This document shows, one piece after another, positions 11,601-23,600 of a stretch of 64,000 nucleotides of DNA (position 1 is its first letter; each line of letters begins with the position of its first letter). Source of the DNA: Kingdonia uniflora (Eukaryota > Streptophyta > Magnoliopsida > Ranunculales > Circaeasteraceae); the NCBI GenBank assembly GCA_014058105.1, contig JACGCM010001217.1:868001-932000 (forward strand), in the 5' to 3' direction. The notes under the pieces are model-generated. The model was not told the origin of the DNA, did not search any database, and saw only the letters and a list, made by a program, of their open reading frames with translations. Both the position numbers and the translations under genes were made by a program.

Positions 11601-14600
11601 TCAGTGTTATTCACGAGAAGTTGCTACAGGGCAAGACTTGCGAATATGTTCTGAAGGATGGTTTGATTTACAGGGGCAGTCTACTATGTATTCCTAAGGG
11701 TGGAGACTGTTTAAAATGGATTCGAGAGGCACATTGTTCCCAGGTGGCAGGTCATTTCGGGGTTGAGAAGACTCTTTTGAATTTGCAGCATTATGTCTAT
11801 TGGCCGAAGATGCAGGTGGATGTGGCTCGTGTGGTTCGTGGTTGTGTGCTATGCAACACATCGAAGCCTTCCAATAGGAAGATAGGACTGTACTTACCAT
11901 TGCCCGTTCCTATTCGACCTTGGGAGAGCATTTTGATGGATTTTATGGATGGTTTGCCCATGACCAGGTGTAAGAATGACTACTTGTTTGTGGTGGTGGA
12001 TCGATTCAGCAAGATGATTGTTCTTATTCCATGCCAGAAGAAGACGGTCACAGGGGAAGGAGCAGCGCGATTGTTTTTCAGAGACGTCTGGAGGTATTTC
12101 GGGTTCCCTTCATTTATTATTTCTGATAGGGATAGCCGCTTTTTGGGGCATTTCTGGCAATCATTATGGGGGATGATGGACACTAAGTTGAAGAGAAGTA
12201 CCGCTTTTCATCCGCAGATAGATGGGCAAACAGAGGTCGTTAACTGCACTTTGGTACATTTATTACAGGGATTCCATTCTAAGCATCCTAAGACTTGGGA
12301 TGAGAGATTACCGTATCTTCAGTTTGCGTTCAACCGGGCGATTCATGGTTCCACGTTGACGTCTCCTTTTGAAGTTTGTTTGGGGTACTTGCCGCAAACC
12401 CCTTTTGATTTGGCGTTTAGTCTTGGCGACAAGACGGTGTCAGAGAAGGAGGAAGAGGAGCAGGTTAAAGCTCAGCGTTTCATTGAGAGGATCAGCAAGG
12501 TCCATGAGGTGGTTGCAGCTCAGTTGAAAAAGACTCAAGCAAAGTATAAGGCTCGCCACGACAAGCATAGGGTTGAGTGTACTTTTCTTGAGGGCGACCT
12601 CGTTTGGTTGCATTTGGGTAAGGAGCGGCTTAAGGGGGAAGGTAAGAAGCTCAAACCTATTCGTTATGGTCCGTTTTTGATACACAAGAAAATTGGTGAC
12701 AATGCATTCCAGTTGGATTTGCCACCTTTCATGAAGATGTATTCGGTGATCAATGCCGAGCATTTGAAGTTGTTTGAGCCGTCTCTTCTGGATGAAGACT
12801 CTGCAATCGATATTCACCTACCGTTAGTTGATGACTTATGGATGGAAAGATAAGATCCGTTGCCGGAGGATGGTATTCTAGAGCGGAAGGTTCATACTAC
12901 TAGACGGGGTGTTATTGAATCGTTACGAGTTAGGAAGAAGGGTACACTACCAAGTAAGTCGAAGTGGTACAGTAGGGAATTGGGCATCGCCGCATTCCCA
13001 CATCTCCAATTCTAGCTTGAGCAGGAGCTCAAGGCTCCTAAAGGGGGGAGCCATGATCCAAGAGAATCTGAAGAAGACACTGAACAATTTTATTCAAACA
13101 GAATTATTTATGTTCGAATAGATTTCTGCCTGATGGGTTTTATTCGAATAGATTTTTGTCTATTCGAATACACTTTATTTTATTCCAACAGAAACAATTT
13201 TGTTCGAACAGAGGCGCGATTCAGCCTTTTTCCTTTTAACGGTGATTGCATTTTTGAGGGGTATTTTGCCTCGAGATGCGTTTTTTAAATATTTTAGGTT
13301 CCCTAGTATATAAAGGGGACTTAGGTTATTTCTTAGGGATGTTAGATCTGAAAGAGTTCTGAGAGAAATCTAGGGTTTTGAGAGATTTTATTCTTAATTA
13401 CTTCGTTTTGAGTAATCGAATTCTCTATTTTTCCAAACCGATTGGTGTTCTTCGTATATCTCTACTAACACAAGCTTCTCAATCGCATTGTGGATTACAC
13501 ACCCACCGAACCATGTGATACGCCCTTGCACCGAGAAACTGCCACACCCATCACATGCGCCTCCCGCACCGACAACACAGATTTCGCCACGAGATCCGAT
13601 CGACAACCACTGCCACGGGACCGGCAACACTGTTCACACCCTACCCCTCTGTGCTTCCGTAAATAGGACATTGAAGTTCGACCCAAAAAACCCAAATTTT
13701 TGGCTCCATAACAACATCTTCCGTATGCGGTGCATAGCAAAGGGAAGACTCTGTGAAGTAATCCTTGATTGTGAGTCTACAGAGAACTTAGTGGCCAAGG
13801 AACTAGTGGATAAACTAAAGTTAAAGACATTCCTAAGTACCAAATCATTTGATCTCACTTAGCTCTCTCCAGGACAGGGAAAGCGTTCCGAAGACGAGTG
13901 CATGTTGACATTCACAATAGGTGACGCTTATGAGGATACTATCCACATTTCGGTAGTTTATATGGATATTTGCCATATCCTACTTGGGAGACCTTGGATA
14001 TTTGACAGGAAAATTCATTATGATGGGAAAACAAAAACATTTAGCTTCTTATGGGGAAAAGGAAAAGTCGTCCTAGAGCCGATGCATCCTCCGATACTTG
14101 TCGCAGCCGTACGACGGGAACGTGTCAGTTTCATCGCCGATGCTCGATCTCACGGCAGGGCATATGCCCTTGTCAATACGTATTCTTCACCCCCTACACT
14201 TGTCCCTTCTTGTTTACAATCCATTATTGTAGAGTTCAGTGATGTTTGTGAAGAAGCACGGATAATGCTTTACCTCCCCTCCGTGATATACAACATACTA
14301 TTGATTTTGTTTCGGGGTCCCTACTCCCGAACTTACCTTACTACAGGATGGTACCCGCATAGCATACAGAGTTACAGAAATAGGTCTTTGAGTTATGTAC
14401 CAAGGGCCTTGTCAGAGAGAGCATGTCAACATGTGCAGTACCAACCCTTTTGACTCCTAAGAAAGATGGCAGTTGGCAGATGTGTGTTGATAGTAGAACT
14501 ATTAACAAGATAACGGTTAAGTAGTGTTTCTCGGTTCCGCAGTTAGAAGATATGATTAACAGCTTGCACGGTGCCCGGGTGTTCTCCAAACTTGACCTTC

Positions 14601-17600
14601 GCAGTGGGTACCACCAGATTCGTATGAGACCAGGTAATGAGTGGAAGACGGCATTCAAAACAAAGGATGGTCTATTAGAGTGGATGGTCATGTCTTTTGG
14701 CCTATCTAATGCCTCATCGACGTTTATGAGATTAATGACAGAGGCATTGCGCAAGTACATCAACAAGTTTGTTATTGTCTACTTTGATGATATCCTGATC
14801 TACAGTAAGACAAAGGAAGAACACTTAGAACACATTGCCACTATTCTTGGAGTCCTCCGGGACAACAAGTTATTTCTTCAGCTGAAGAAGTGTTCTTTCA
14901 TGGTTGACTCAATACAGTTTTTAGGATTTATGGTGTCAGCTGACGGCATACGGGTTAATGACATCAAGGTTCAAGCTATCAGGGATTGGCCGGTTTTAAC
15001 ATCGACTTTGCAGATTCGGAGTTTCCACGGGTTAGCTACGTTTTACAGGAAATTTATTTAGGGTTTTAGTACGATCATGCACCATTGACTAATTTGATGA
15101 GACGTCCCATTCATCTGGGGCCAGAGGCAGCTGCGGCTTTTGCAACAATTAAGGATAGATTGACGTCAGCTCTCGTTCTAGCGCTACCCGACTTTACACA
15201 GTTGTTCCATGTACACACAGATATGTGTAAAACTGTTATTGGGGCAGTTCTTTCTCAAGGGGAAAGCCAATTGCGTATTTCGCTCAGAAACATTCGGGTC
15301 CACAGTTGCGTTATTCCACTTATGACATTGAGCTTCTAGCTATTGTTCGCTCACTTACTCATCAGAGGCACTATTTGGTACACAAGAAGTTTATTCACCA
15401 CACAGACCATGATGCATTACGCCATATGCGCAGTCAGCAGTGAATTACTTCTGATAGCAGGCGAAGTGGTTCAACTTTCTTCAAGACTATGCGTTCAACA
15501 CACAACATGTCAAGGAAAAGGAGAACATGGTCAGAAATGGTCTCAGTAGACGCAAGGAGGTTCTGGTTACTCTCTGAGCTTCAATATTTGGGTTTGAGAC
15601 ATTATGTGAGCTCTATGCTTTAAATGAGTTATTCGGTCCTGTTTTTGGCAATTGTCTCGCACAGGAGGGTGTGAGAAGTGGTGAATATTCTATACAGGAC
15701 GGGTATTTATTTCGTAAGTCTACACTATGCATCCCTACGTCGTCAGTTCGAGATAGTGTCATAGCTGAGATACATAGTGGGGGACTTGGTGGACATTTTG
15801 GAGTGGCTAAGACGATGTCGTCTATGAGAGACATATATTTTTGGCCTAGTATGCAGCGTGATGTCAACCAGTTCATTCAGCGATGTTATACTTGTCAGAC
15901 AGCTGAGGGGACTCATCAAAACACCGGCCTATATACACCCCTTACCAATTCCTGAGTCCCCATGGCGAGACGTTTCTATGGGTCTCGTGACAGGGTTACC
16001 AGTGATAGCGAATGGCCTTGACTCAGTTTTCGTTATCATCGACAAGTTCTCCAAGATGGCACATTTCATTCCCTATTCTCGAACAAATAACGCTTCTCAT
16101 GTTGTTTGCATGTACTTTCGGGAGATTGCTCGTATACATGGTAATCCACGATCCATCACGTCGGACAGAGATGTCAGGTTCACAGGTCAATTCTGGCGGT
16201 CATTGTGAGGATATTTCGTTGCAAGTTACAGTTTTCCACAACATTTCATCCTCAGACCGATGGAAAGACGGAGGTCGTCAACAAAAGTTTGAGTAACCTA
16301 TTACGAGCCACGATTGGAGATAGCCTAGAGGATTGGGTGTTCGCCCTTACTCAAGCAGAGTTTGCTTTTAACAACTCTGTCAACAGGTCGACGGGGTTGT
16401 CTCCAATTATGATTGTCCAAGGGCGATCGCCGGATACAGTTCTAGATTTGGCACCTAAACCCCTGACGGTCCCAGTTTCGTCCTCTACTGCAGAATTTGC
16501 TATTTCGATACAGTGTATCCACGATAGTGTATGCACACATTTAGTATAGACATATGCGTCTTATAAAGCATAGGCAGATACACTCGTCGACAAGTCAGTT
16601 TTCAACCAGGTGATTTGGTTATGTTGTATATTGAAAAGGGGCATCGTTCCGGGGTGGGTTCTAAATTAGCCCTTCGGCAAACTGGTCCTTTCCATATTGT
16701 TCAGCGTATTGGGGAGAACGCTTACAAGCTTGACCTCCCATGGCATATGCGGCGATCTCACGTTGTTAATGTGAGTTTCTTTTCTCCTTTTGTTGGTGAT
16801 CATGTGCCGCCTATTACTTTACTGATTCCTTTTGCGCAACAACACGAGTTTAACCGCATTGAGACTGTCTTAGAGATGTGTACAAATGAGACGCCAAAGA
16901 GAGGTGTATATCATATATACAGGGTACATTGGGTGGGCAAGCCTGATTAAGAGGATTCATGGATATCGGAGGCATATTTTCAACAGAAGGACCCGGTTTT
17001 ATTTTTCGATTACACCGACTGGTTGAATTCGTGGTCGAATTCTTTTGCAGAGGGAGGGTTTGATGTAGCACACCCCTAAATAGGGCGTGTCCCACAGTAG
17101 TTGGCCTCTCTCTCCTTAATTTTATAAAGAGAGGTTATCTTTACTTTCTTCAGTAGTTAGTTTTTGTTAAAGAAAATGTTATAATAAATTAAAATTAGGG
17201 TTCTTCAAGAACCTAATTTCTTCCCCAATTGAATGTACTAGTGTTCTTGATTATTAGGCTTCCGCGTAATCAGTCTATATATATATATATATTACTTCTC
17301 AAAGAAAAGAGTTATATTAAATAAATAGAGGGTCTCAAGAAGAGACCAGCAATATTTGTCTTGCACATTTCCTCAACATTTTCATCCGTGAACGTCTTCT
17401 TATAATGGAATAGACACGGGCTTAGCAACCAATATGCTAGCAACCACATCTTATTGACCTTTTGTCCCTTCTAATCCCCATGTTGAAGACCTCTAGAGAA
17501 CCCAAGGGAATTCATATGTAGGTTATATTTCATCTATCTTGACGTTCTCCATGAATAAGACAAGCATGTCATTTACATCAAACATTAATAAAATTCAGCA

Positions 17601-20600
17601 GCCATCATCAAATACCCCAAACTTAACATCGTGATCACGCTTACACCATATTTGACCAATTTGTAACATGGGGGAATCAAAACGTTTGTATTGTTGTTGC
17701 AAAGATTATTTTAACCTATTGAAGAATTTAAATGGGGGGTGTTGAGGTCTGGTCTCTGCATTTAAGTGACCAAAACATACTTTTTCAAATGGGATGGACA
17801 CGGACTTAGCCTCCAGCGTGCTAGTAACCACAACTTCTAGTCTTTGGTTACTTAAAGCATCTCCAACAAAAGAGTATGTTATTCTGATTTTGGATACTAG
17901 TATCCCGGAATAGCATACCACTTTCCTCTAACAGATTTAGGATATTTATTAGGGAAGAGAGATATATTTTAAGGTTAATTAGCTTTTAGATCCAACATAA
18001 TGACCACGAATTGCGCTAACCCCCTATGATTGTCATTTTTAGCTTTTAGACCCTAAAACACCCTGGAAATCACTCTCCGAGATAAAAATAATATGAAGTA
18101 CCATAAATATCCCTAGCTTTGCCACGTAACGTATAATTTAATCTTAATGCTACGCTGTAATTATGAGTTCCACGTAGAATTATATCGTAATGGCACGCTG
18201 TAAAACCAGATCCATGTAGGCTACGATAAATTCGACCGTTGCAACCCGAGTTACGGTTATAAAACCAACCCAGAACTTCATCTTCCTCTCCTCTCTCACA
18301 TTAACTACTTCATCTTCTTCTTTTGGAAGTAACTTCATCTTCAGAACTCAAAATGGGTGGTGGAAAACATGAAGCTGACACACAATCTAAGGTCAGAAGT
18401 ATCTATCGCATCTACTCAAAATAGGGTCTAAAAGCTAATTATTTAAGACACAGGGGGTCTAAAAACTAAAATTGAAACATTGATTTTCTTGAATTTCTCA
18501 CAAGTTATTTGTTAAATGTGCAATTTTGAGGGTCACATTGCATCGAAATGTCCTTGGGTTTACACAAAATGCAAGAAAGCTACGTGCAATGGCATCATGA
18601 AGCTGATGATATCTCTCACTGAAAATAACTATGAAAGGAAATTCTTAAAGTGTCAACACTCAATTTGTGGATCCTTCCAATGGTTATCAGATGTTGTTAA
18701 TCAAGCCAAGGGAGCAGAAGGAGGTTTATCAAATTCAAATGGTTGTTTTGGGTGTAGTCAAAGTAACCATTAGGTGAGAAACTGTCTTTGGGTTAGATTT
18801 CCCTGCACTGCACATGGGTGCAATCACCTTATGAAAATGTTTACTTCAAAGACATAACAGTCATTTGGGCAGAAGTTTCTGAAATGTGAAGATCCAATCT
18901 GCAACAATTTTATTTGGTTAACTGATGCAATAAAAGAACAATCTGTAAAGAATGTGAAAATGACAGTGGAAATGTCATTAGATGAATTTGTAACTCAATT
19001 TGCTACAAAAGTGACAGTGGAGAAGAAGAAGAAGAAAATGTAATGATATAAAATGGCAATTAAACATCTGAAATGTTATATTTAAACAAGAAAACACAGC
19101 AAATTGTCTTACAAATAACAGTTAAACATCACCATTGTTAAACTCAAATTGTCTTACAACCCAATTATCAAATTCTCCAATGGGGCCTAACTGGTGCAGC
19201 TTTGTTAACCACTCTATTAGATGATTCTCCTTACCCTGAAGCACCAGACCAATGTGCCAACCCTCTGGATGTCTGAGTTGCACTATATCCACCATGTTCT
19301 CCTCTAGCATTAAGATCTTCTTGCCTAGGTGCTCTAAAATGCTTACCAGTTGAATGAGATGGTTGAAATGACTATGATGGCTGAGATTGTTGTGATGATT
19401 GTTGTGATGGCTGAGTTGAAATAGGAGTTGAAGGTTAAGGTGGTTGTGATGGTTCTTCTGCTCTCCCTCTCCCCCTTGTTGAAGGTGCCCTAAATTCAGT
19501 GTCTATTCTGTATGCCTTTGTTCCTCCTCTCTCCATGCTTGGCTTTTCTGCAGGTTGACCTTTATAAGTTCTGTTGTTGTGCCCAAATGCTTGACACTTG
19601 CTGCATCTTCTTGGTTATCTCACCACACCATGGACCTCATCTGCCTCTCTTCTCCTTAGTGTTCTAGGTCTCCCTGTTGGTCTCAACAATGGTGGTGGTC
19701 TAATCTCTCTTGTAAGTTGTTTCATAAGAGTAAATGTATACTATGAAAATCAAGATAAATTAATAAATCAGTAATCTAAGGGCAAAAGTAACATATTTAT
19801 CCCCACTCTGATGAGTCTGTAATTGGATTTACAGCTTGGTTGTATGTTGCTACATAGGCTGCCACCCTATGGTAATGACTACAATAACTGTACATAGGCC
19901 ATGATAAAGTTGTAAAAATGCACAATGAAATTACAATTAGGACATATTAACTAAAAAAGAGAGCACTTACCCAACCCACTCATATTTCAGTTGATCAATC
20001 ACTTTCACTGCATGTACACAAGGCAATCCAGTGATCTGCCAAACATTGCAAGTGCATGTATGTTCTTCCAAGTTCAATATCCACCTTGTGCCACTATCAT
20101 TAAGGACCAGCCACTGATCCTTTTCAAATCCCTCTAACCTGTAGTGGTGACTGTATATTTTCAACAACTCAATCCTCTTCACTGCTCTAGGTACCAATCC
20201 ATTATGATCCCACTCTCTTGCCTTCAATTTCCTTTCATACATGAGTGTCATCTGCATCAAATTCAGCCTTTCTACCATCTTTTTTAAAGGCTCATCTCTA
20301 ATCTTAACAATCCAATTGTTAAATGATTCTGAGAAATTATTGGTCACATGTTCACACTTTGTAGAAGCATCTAAGTAAGACCTACACCAAGATTCATATG
20401 GCTCCATTTCCAACCATGTCTTTGCATCAGGTTCTGCAACTCCCAATTGGTCCAAAAAAAATTCACTACAGTTGTTTTGTATGCCTTTGATGCATTCCAA
20501 GCCAATGTCATCAAATAAGTACCTCTGTACAGTTGATTGAAGTTTTTGTACATGTGCCTAAAACAAAATCTATGATTGGAATGAGGGAACACTTGTGAAA

Positions 20601-23600
20601 CTGCCTCAACAAGACACTTTTGTCTATCAGATATGAATGTCAATTTAGATGGGTATAAGGTGAGCTGGCCTTGCACCAAAGTTAAGAACTTCATCCATGT
20701 AGCTTGACACTCACTTCTACAAATAAATACTGCTATAGGGAAAAAACCATTGTTTGTATCAAGAGATATGATGCTCAAACATTGGCCTCCATACTTGCCT
20801 TTCAAGAAACATCCGTCTAGACCAAGAATTGGCCTACAACCCTTGGTGAACCCATCTAAAGCTGCCTTAAAACTAATACACATGTCTGTAAACTTAAGAT
20901 TACCATCTTCCCTACTACAAGTAGCAATACTACCAGGGTTTGATTTTTGAATCTCAACACATAGTTCTGGACATAAAGCATAACCTTTATCATATGACCC
21001 CACTATCTTCTCCATCACCATGTTCCTTGCATTCCATGCAGTGTAATATGAAACTCTTACTCCAAATCTTCTATACACAATATCAGATATCTGTATTGGC
21101 TTTGTTGTACTTGCATCTCTGATTAGATTCTCAATCTCCTTTGCAACCCAAATAGCATTTGCATTTCTGTTCAATGTACCATTCTTACCACTACACTCAT
21201 GTATAAAATGACCATTTTTAAGTGTCATGGTGTGGCCATCATTTAACCTTGTTATGAACACCCACCAAGGACAACTTGGTCTCTCTTTACACACATATCT
21301 AATCTTCTTACTTTCATTCTTCTTCTATCTAAATGTGAATCTCTGAGTAATTGCAAAATTCCTCATAAATGACCTACACTCAGATATATTTGGCCACTCC
21401 ATCCCAATTGTCAACATAGACTCTAGTGCTTGAGGTGGCAGAAAGGGTTCCTCATCTTCATGATCTTCTTTCTCATACAAGTTTGAATAAGCCATCACAA
21501 AATCTCTATTATCAGCAAAACTTTCATGATCTTCTATGTGATCCATTGTAGGAACATCATCACCATCCTCTGATGTATGGTTACTATGATAGTCTTCTTC
21601 AGCATCCACATTGTCAAAGAATGGGTCCTTAGTTAAGTCTTCAAACTCATTGTTCTCAAACTGCCTCATAAGCTCCTCTCTAATCCATTTTGCAACTTCC
21701 TCGTCAACATTATCTACATCCTCCTTAATTTCAAATTCTTCTTCACTGCCATAGTCTTTGGTTAAATCATCAAGCTTTTCCTCAGAAAGGTAATCAACCC
21801 TAACCTTCTTCACCTTAGGTTTTTGTGATTTGGTTTTTGCTTTTCTCTTTAAGGATTCTCGATTAAAAGTCTTAGAAGTAAGCACTTTTAATGGTCTACT
21901 TGTCTTCTCTAAACATCTGGTAGACTTTTTTTTCTTAATTTTTGGTTTATCATATCCTAACCGTAATGGTGATTCTTCAACAGGGATTGGCACTATTTGA
22001 GGTGTTTCCTCTGTTTCTATAAAAACTCTGTAATACCCATGAATTGGGTCTTCCTCAATGTGCCTAAACATCAACTTAACTTATAAATCATTACTAACGG
22101 CATGCAAAACACCGTCTACACTAAATAACAGCCCAATCACACCCCCTCTCACAAGAACATTATTTTTTGGACCATGCTCATCATCTATCCTTGAAGCAAT
22201 TAACCCCAACAGTTCCACAAAACTAATGTTTACAGACACAGTTAAGGCAAAACAACTACCACCTTATATTGACTCACTCCGTACCCACTCTGAGATGGTT
22301 CATCCCATTCCCCACCATACTCAATTACTAGGTGAAATATCTCATAAATTTCATCATCAGACATGGTCAAATGGTATATAAAAAAATTCAAATTTTAGCT
22401 TACCTTGTATACTTGTATAACCTTCGAAGCTGCCTTGATCAAACAATCTCAAAATAACAAATTACAATTAATTGGCGGGTAATTGGCAATCGAGTTGTGT
22501 TATGCCCTAAAATACCTTGTGTATCACATGCTTGAAACGTACAGGGTTTAAAAGTTAACAGTCTTGAAACACAGAGGGTCTAAAAGCAAAATCTAAAAAA
22601 TAGGGTAATGATGGCTAGGTGTCTAGAGTGGTTACTTAGGAAGAGAGGGAGACCTTGGAGAGACGCGTTGATTGACGTTTGTCAATTTGAAAACTATAAA
22701 ATTTGTAACCCCAAGTCTTAACACTCCAACCTCTCCATCTTCCTCCATCATTTCTCTTTCTCTCTCTCTCCCTCACCCTCACCCTTACTCTCTCAAGTCT
22801 AACAATGTCGGATTTGCTTCCATTAACTCCCCCAACAACGGACTATAGTGATAGTGACGAGGGGGAGCAACCAACCGACTACACCTCGGACTTGAACGAA
22901 TGTCCCGAAGAGGACTTCGACGCGGAGGAAGACCGGGAGTTGTTGGAGGGTGGTGGTGGTGGTGGTGATGAGGAAGATGACGATGATGATGATGATGATG
23001 ATGATGGAGATGATGTAGATGATGAAGATGAAGATAAAGATGAAGATGATGAACCTCCTCCTCAGAAGAGAAGGAGGTTCTATTAGGTTTTATTAGTTTA
23101 GTTTTGGGTTTTTATGAGGGACATTTTTTGGGAAGAAGCCCATGTTATAGGTTTTGTTAAAAACAGATTATCAATTTTTGGGGGTTTTTTGTTTAGGTTA
23201 TTTAGCTTTTGTTTTGTATATTGATGTTAATGGATGATGTTTTAATTTCTGCTTTGAATCTTTTGATTTCTGGTTTTAATGGCGGAGAAGATGAAGTTTT
23301 GGCGCTCAATCCACGTGGACACTAAGAAATGTCCACGTAGATTTTCTTAGTCCACGTGGATATTCTAACTAGATTATTATTTAACACGTATATTTTCTAT
23401 TTAAAACTAAAAACATAATAAAAAGTGTAATTTTGGTATTTTTTAAAAAGCTAACAGCTCCGGAGTGTTTTAGGGTCTAAAAGCTAAAAATGACAATCAT
23501 AGGGGGTTAACGCAATTCGTGGTCATTATGTTAGGTCTAAAAGCTAATTAACCCTATATTTTGAGAGAGAGAGAAAAAAAAAATTTAGAAGAGAGAATGC

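Larger units (their letters stand above)
7945..13497 (+). mobile_element. Ty3/gypsy element nested inside the chromovirus
   Basis: LTRs at 7945-8387 (443 bp) and 13054-13497 (444 bp), roughly 6-7% different by eye. A perfect 5-bp target duplication CACAC flanks it (7940-7944 and 13498-13502). LTRs start TGATCC and end GGATTA. A Met-type primer site with changes (TGGTATC-) follows the 5' LTR, and a purine tract AAAGGGGGGAG precedes the 3' LTR. A TATA box TATATAAA lies at 8198-8205. The full gag-pol is present but carries stops and frameshifts. Both LTRs hold a phased TTCGAA array upstream of TATA. Confidence 0.93.
7109..17279 (+). mobile_element. Ty3/gypsy chromovirus with 219-bp LTRs (host of a nested element)
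   Basis: LTRs at 7109-7327 and 17061-17279 are equal in length and about 94% alike by eye (TG start, ACA/ATA end). An initiator-Met primer site TGGTATCAGAGC lies at 7334-7345 and a purine tract AGAGGGAGGG just before the 3' LTR. Internal coding is split by a second Ty3 element at 7945-13497. The order protease, reverse transcriptase, RNase H, integrase defines Ty3/gypsy. A chromodomain-like motif at the end of pol and the very short LTRs suggest a chromovirus, perhaps Reina-like. No clean 5-bp target duplication is seen; the 3' side abuts a TA repeat. It is antisense to SIG2. Confidence 0.85.
17972..23554 (-). mobile_element. Mutator-like element (MULE), 5.58 kb
   Basis: Terminal inverted repeats of about 94 bp (17972-18065 and 23461-23554) differ at about 7 positions. 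Flanks show a 9-bp target duplication, TATATTTTA (17963-17971) against TATATTTTG (23555-23563), the size made by Mutator transposases. A MULE transposase lies on the minus strand, and two further genes lie on + near each end. Copies of the TIR core 'gggtctaaaag' recur just inside both ends (18424, 18458 and 22577). Confidence 0.93.

Noticed and set aside
7089..17340. Similar 'agagttata.taaa' text on both sides of the chromovirus as a long target duplication
   Set aside because: It is not directly next to both LTRs, and Ty3 integrases make 4-5 bp duplications; AT-rich chance or local repeat is more likely.
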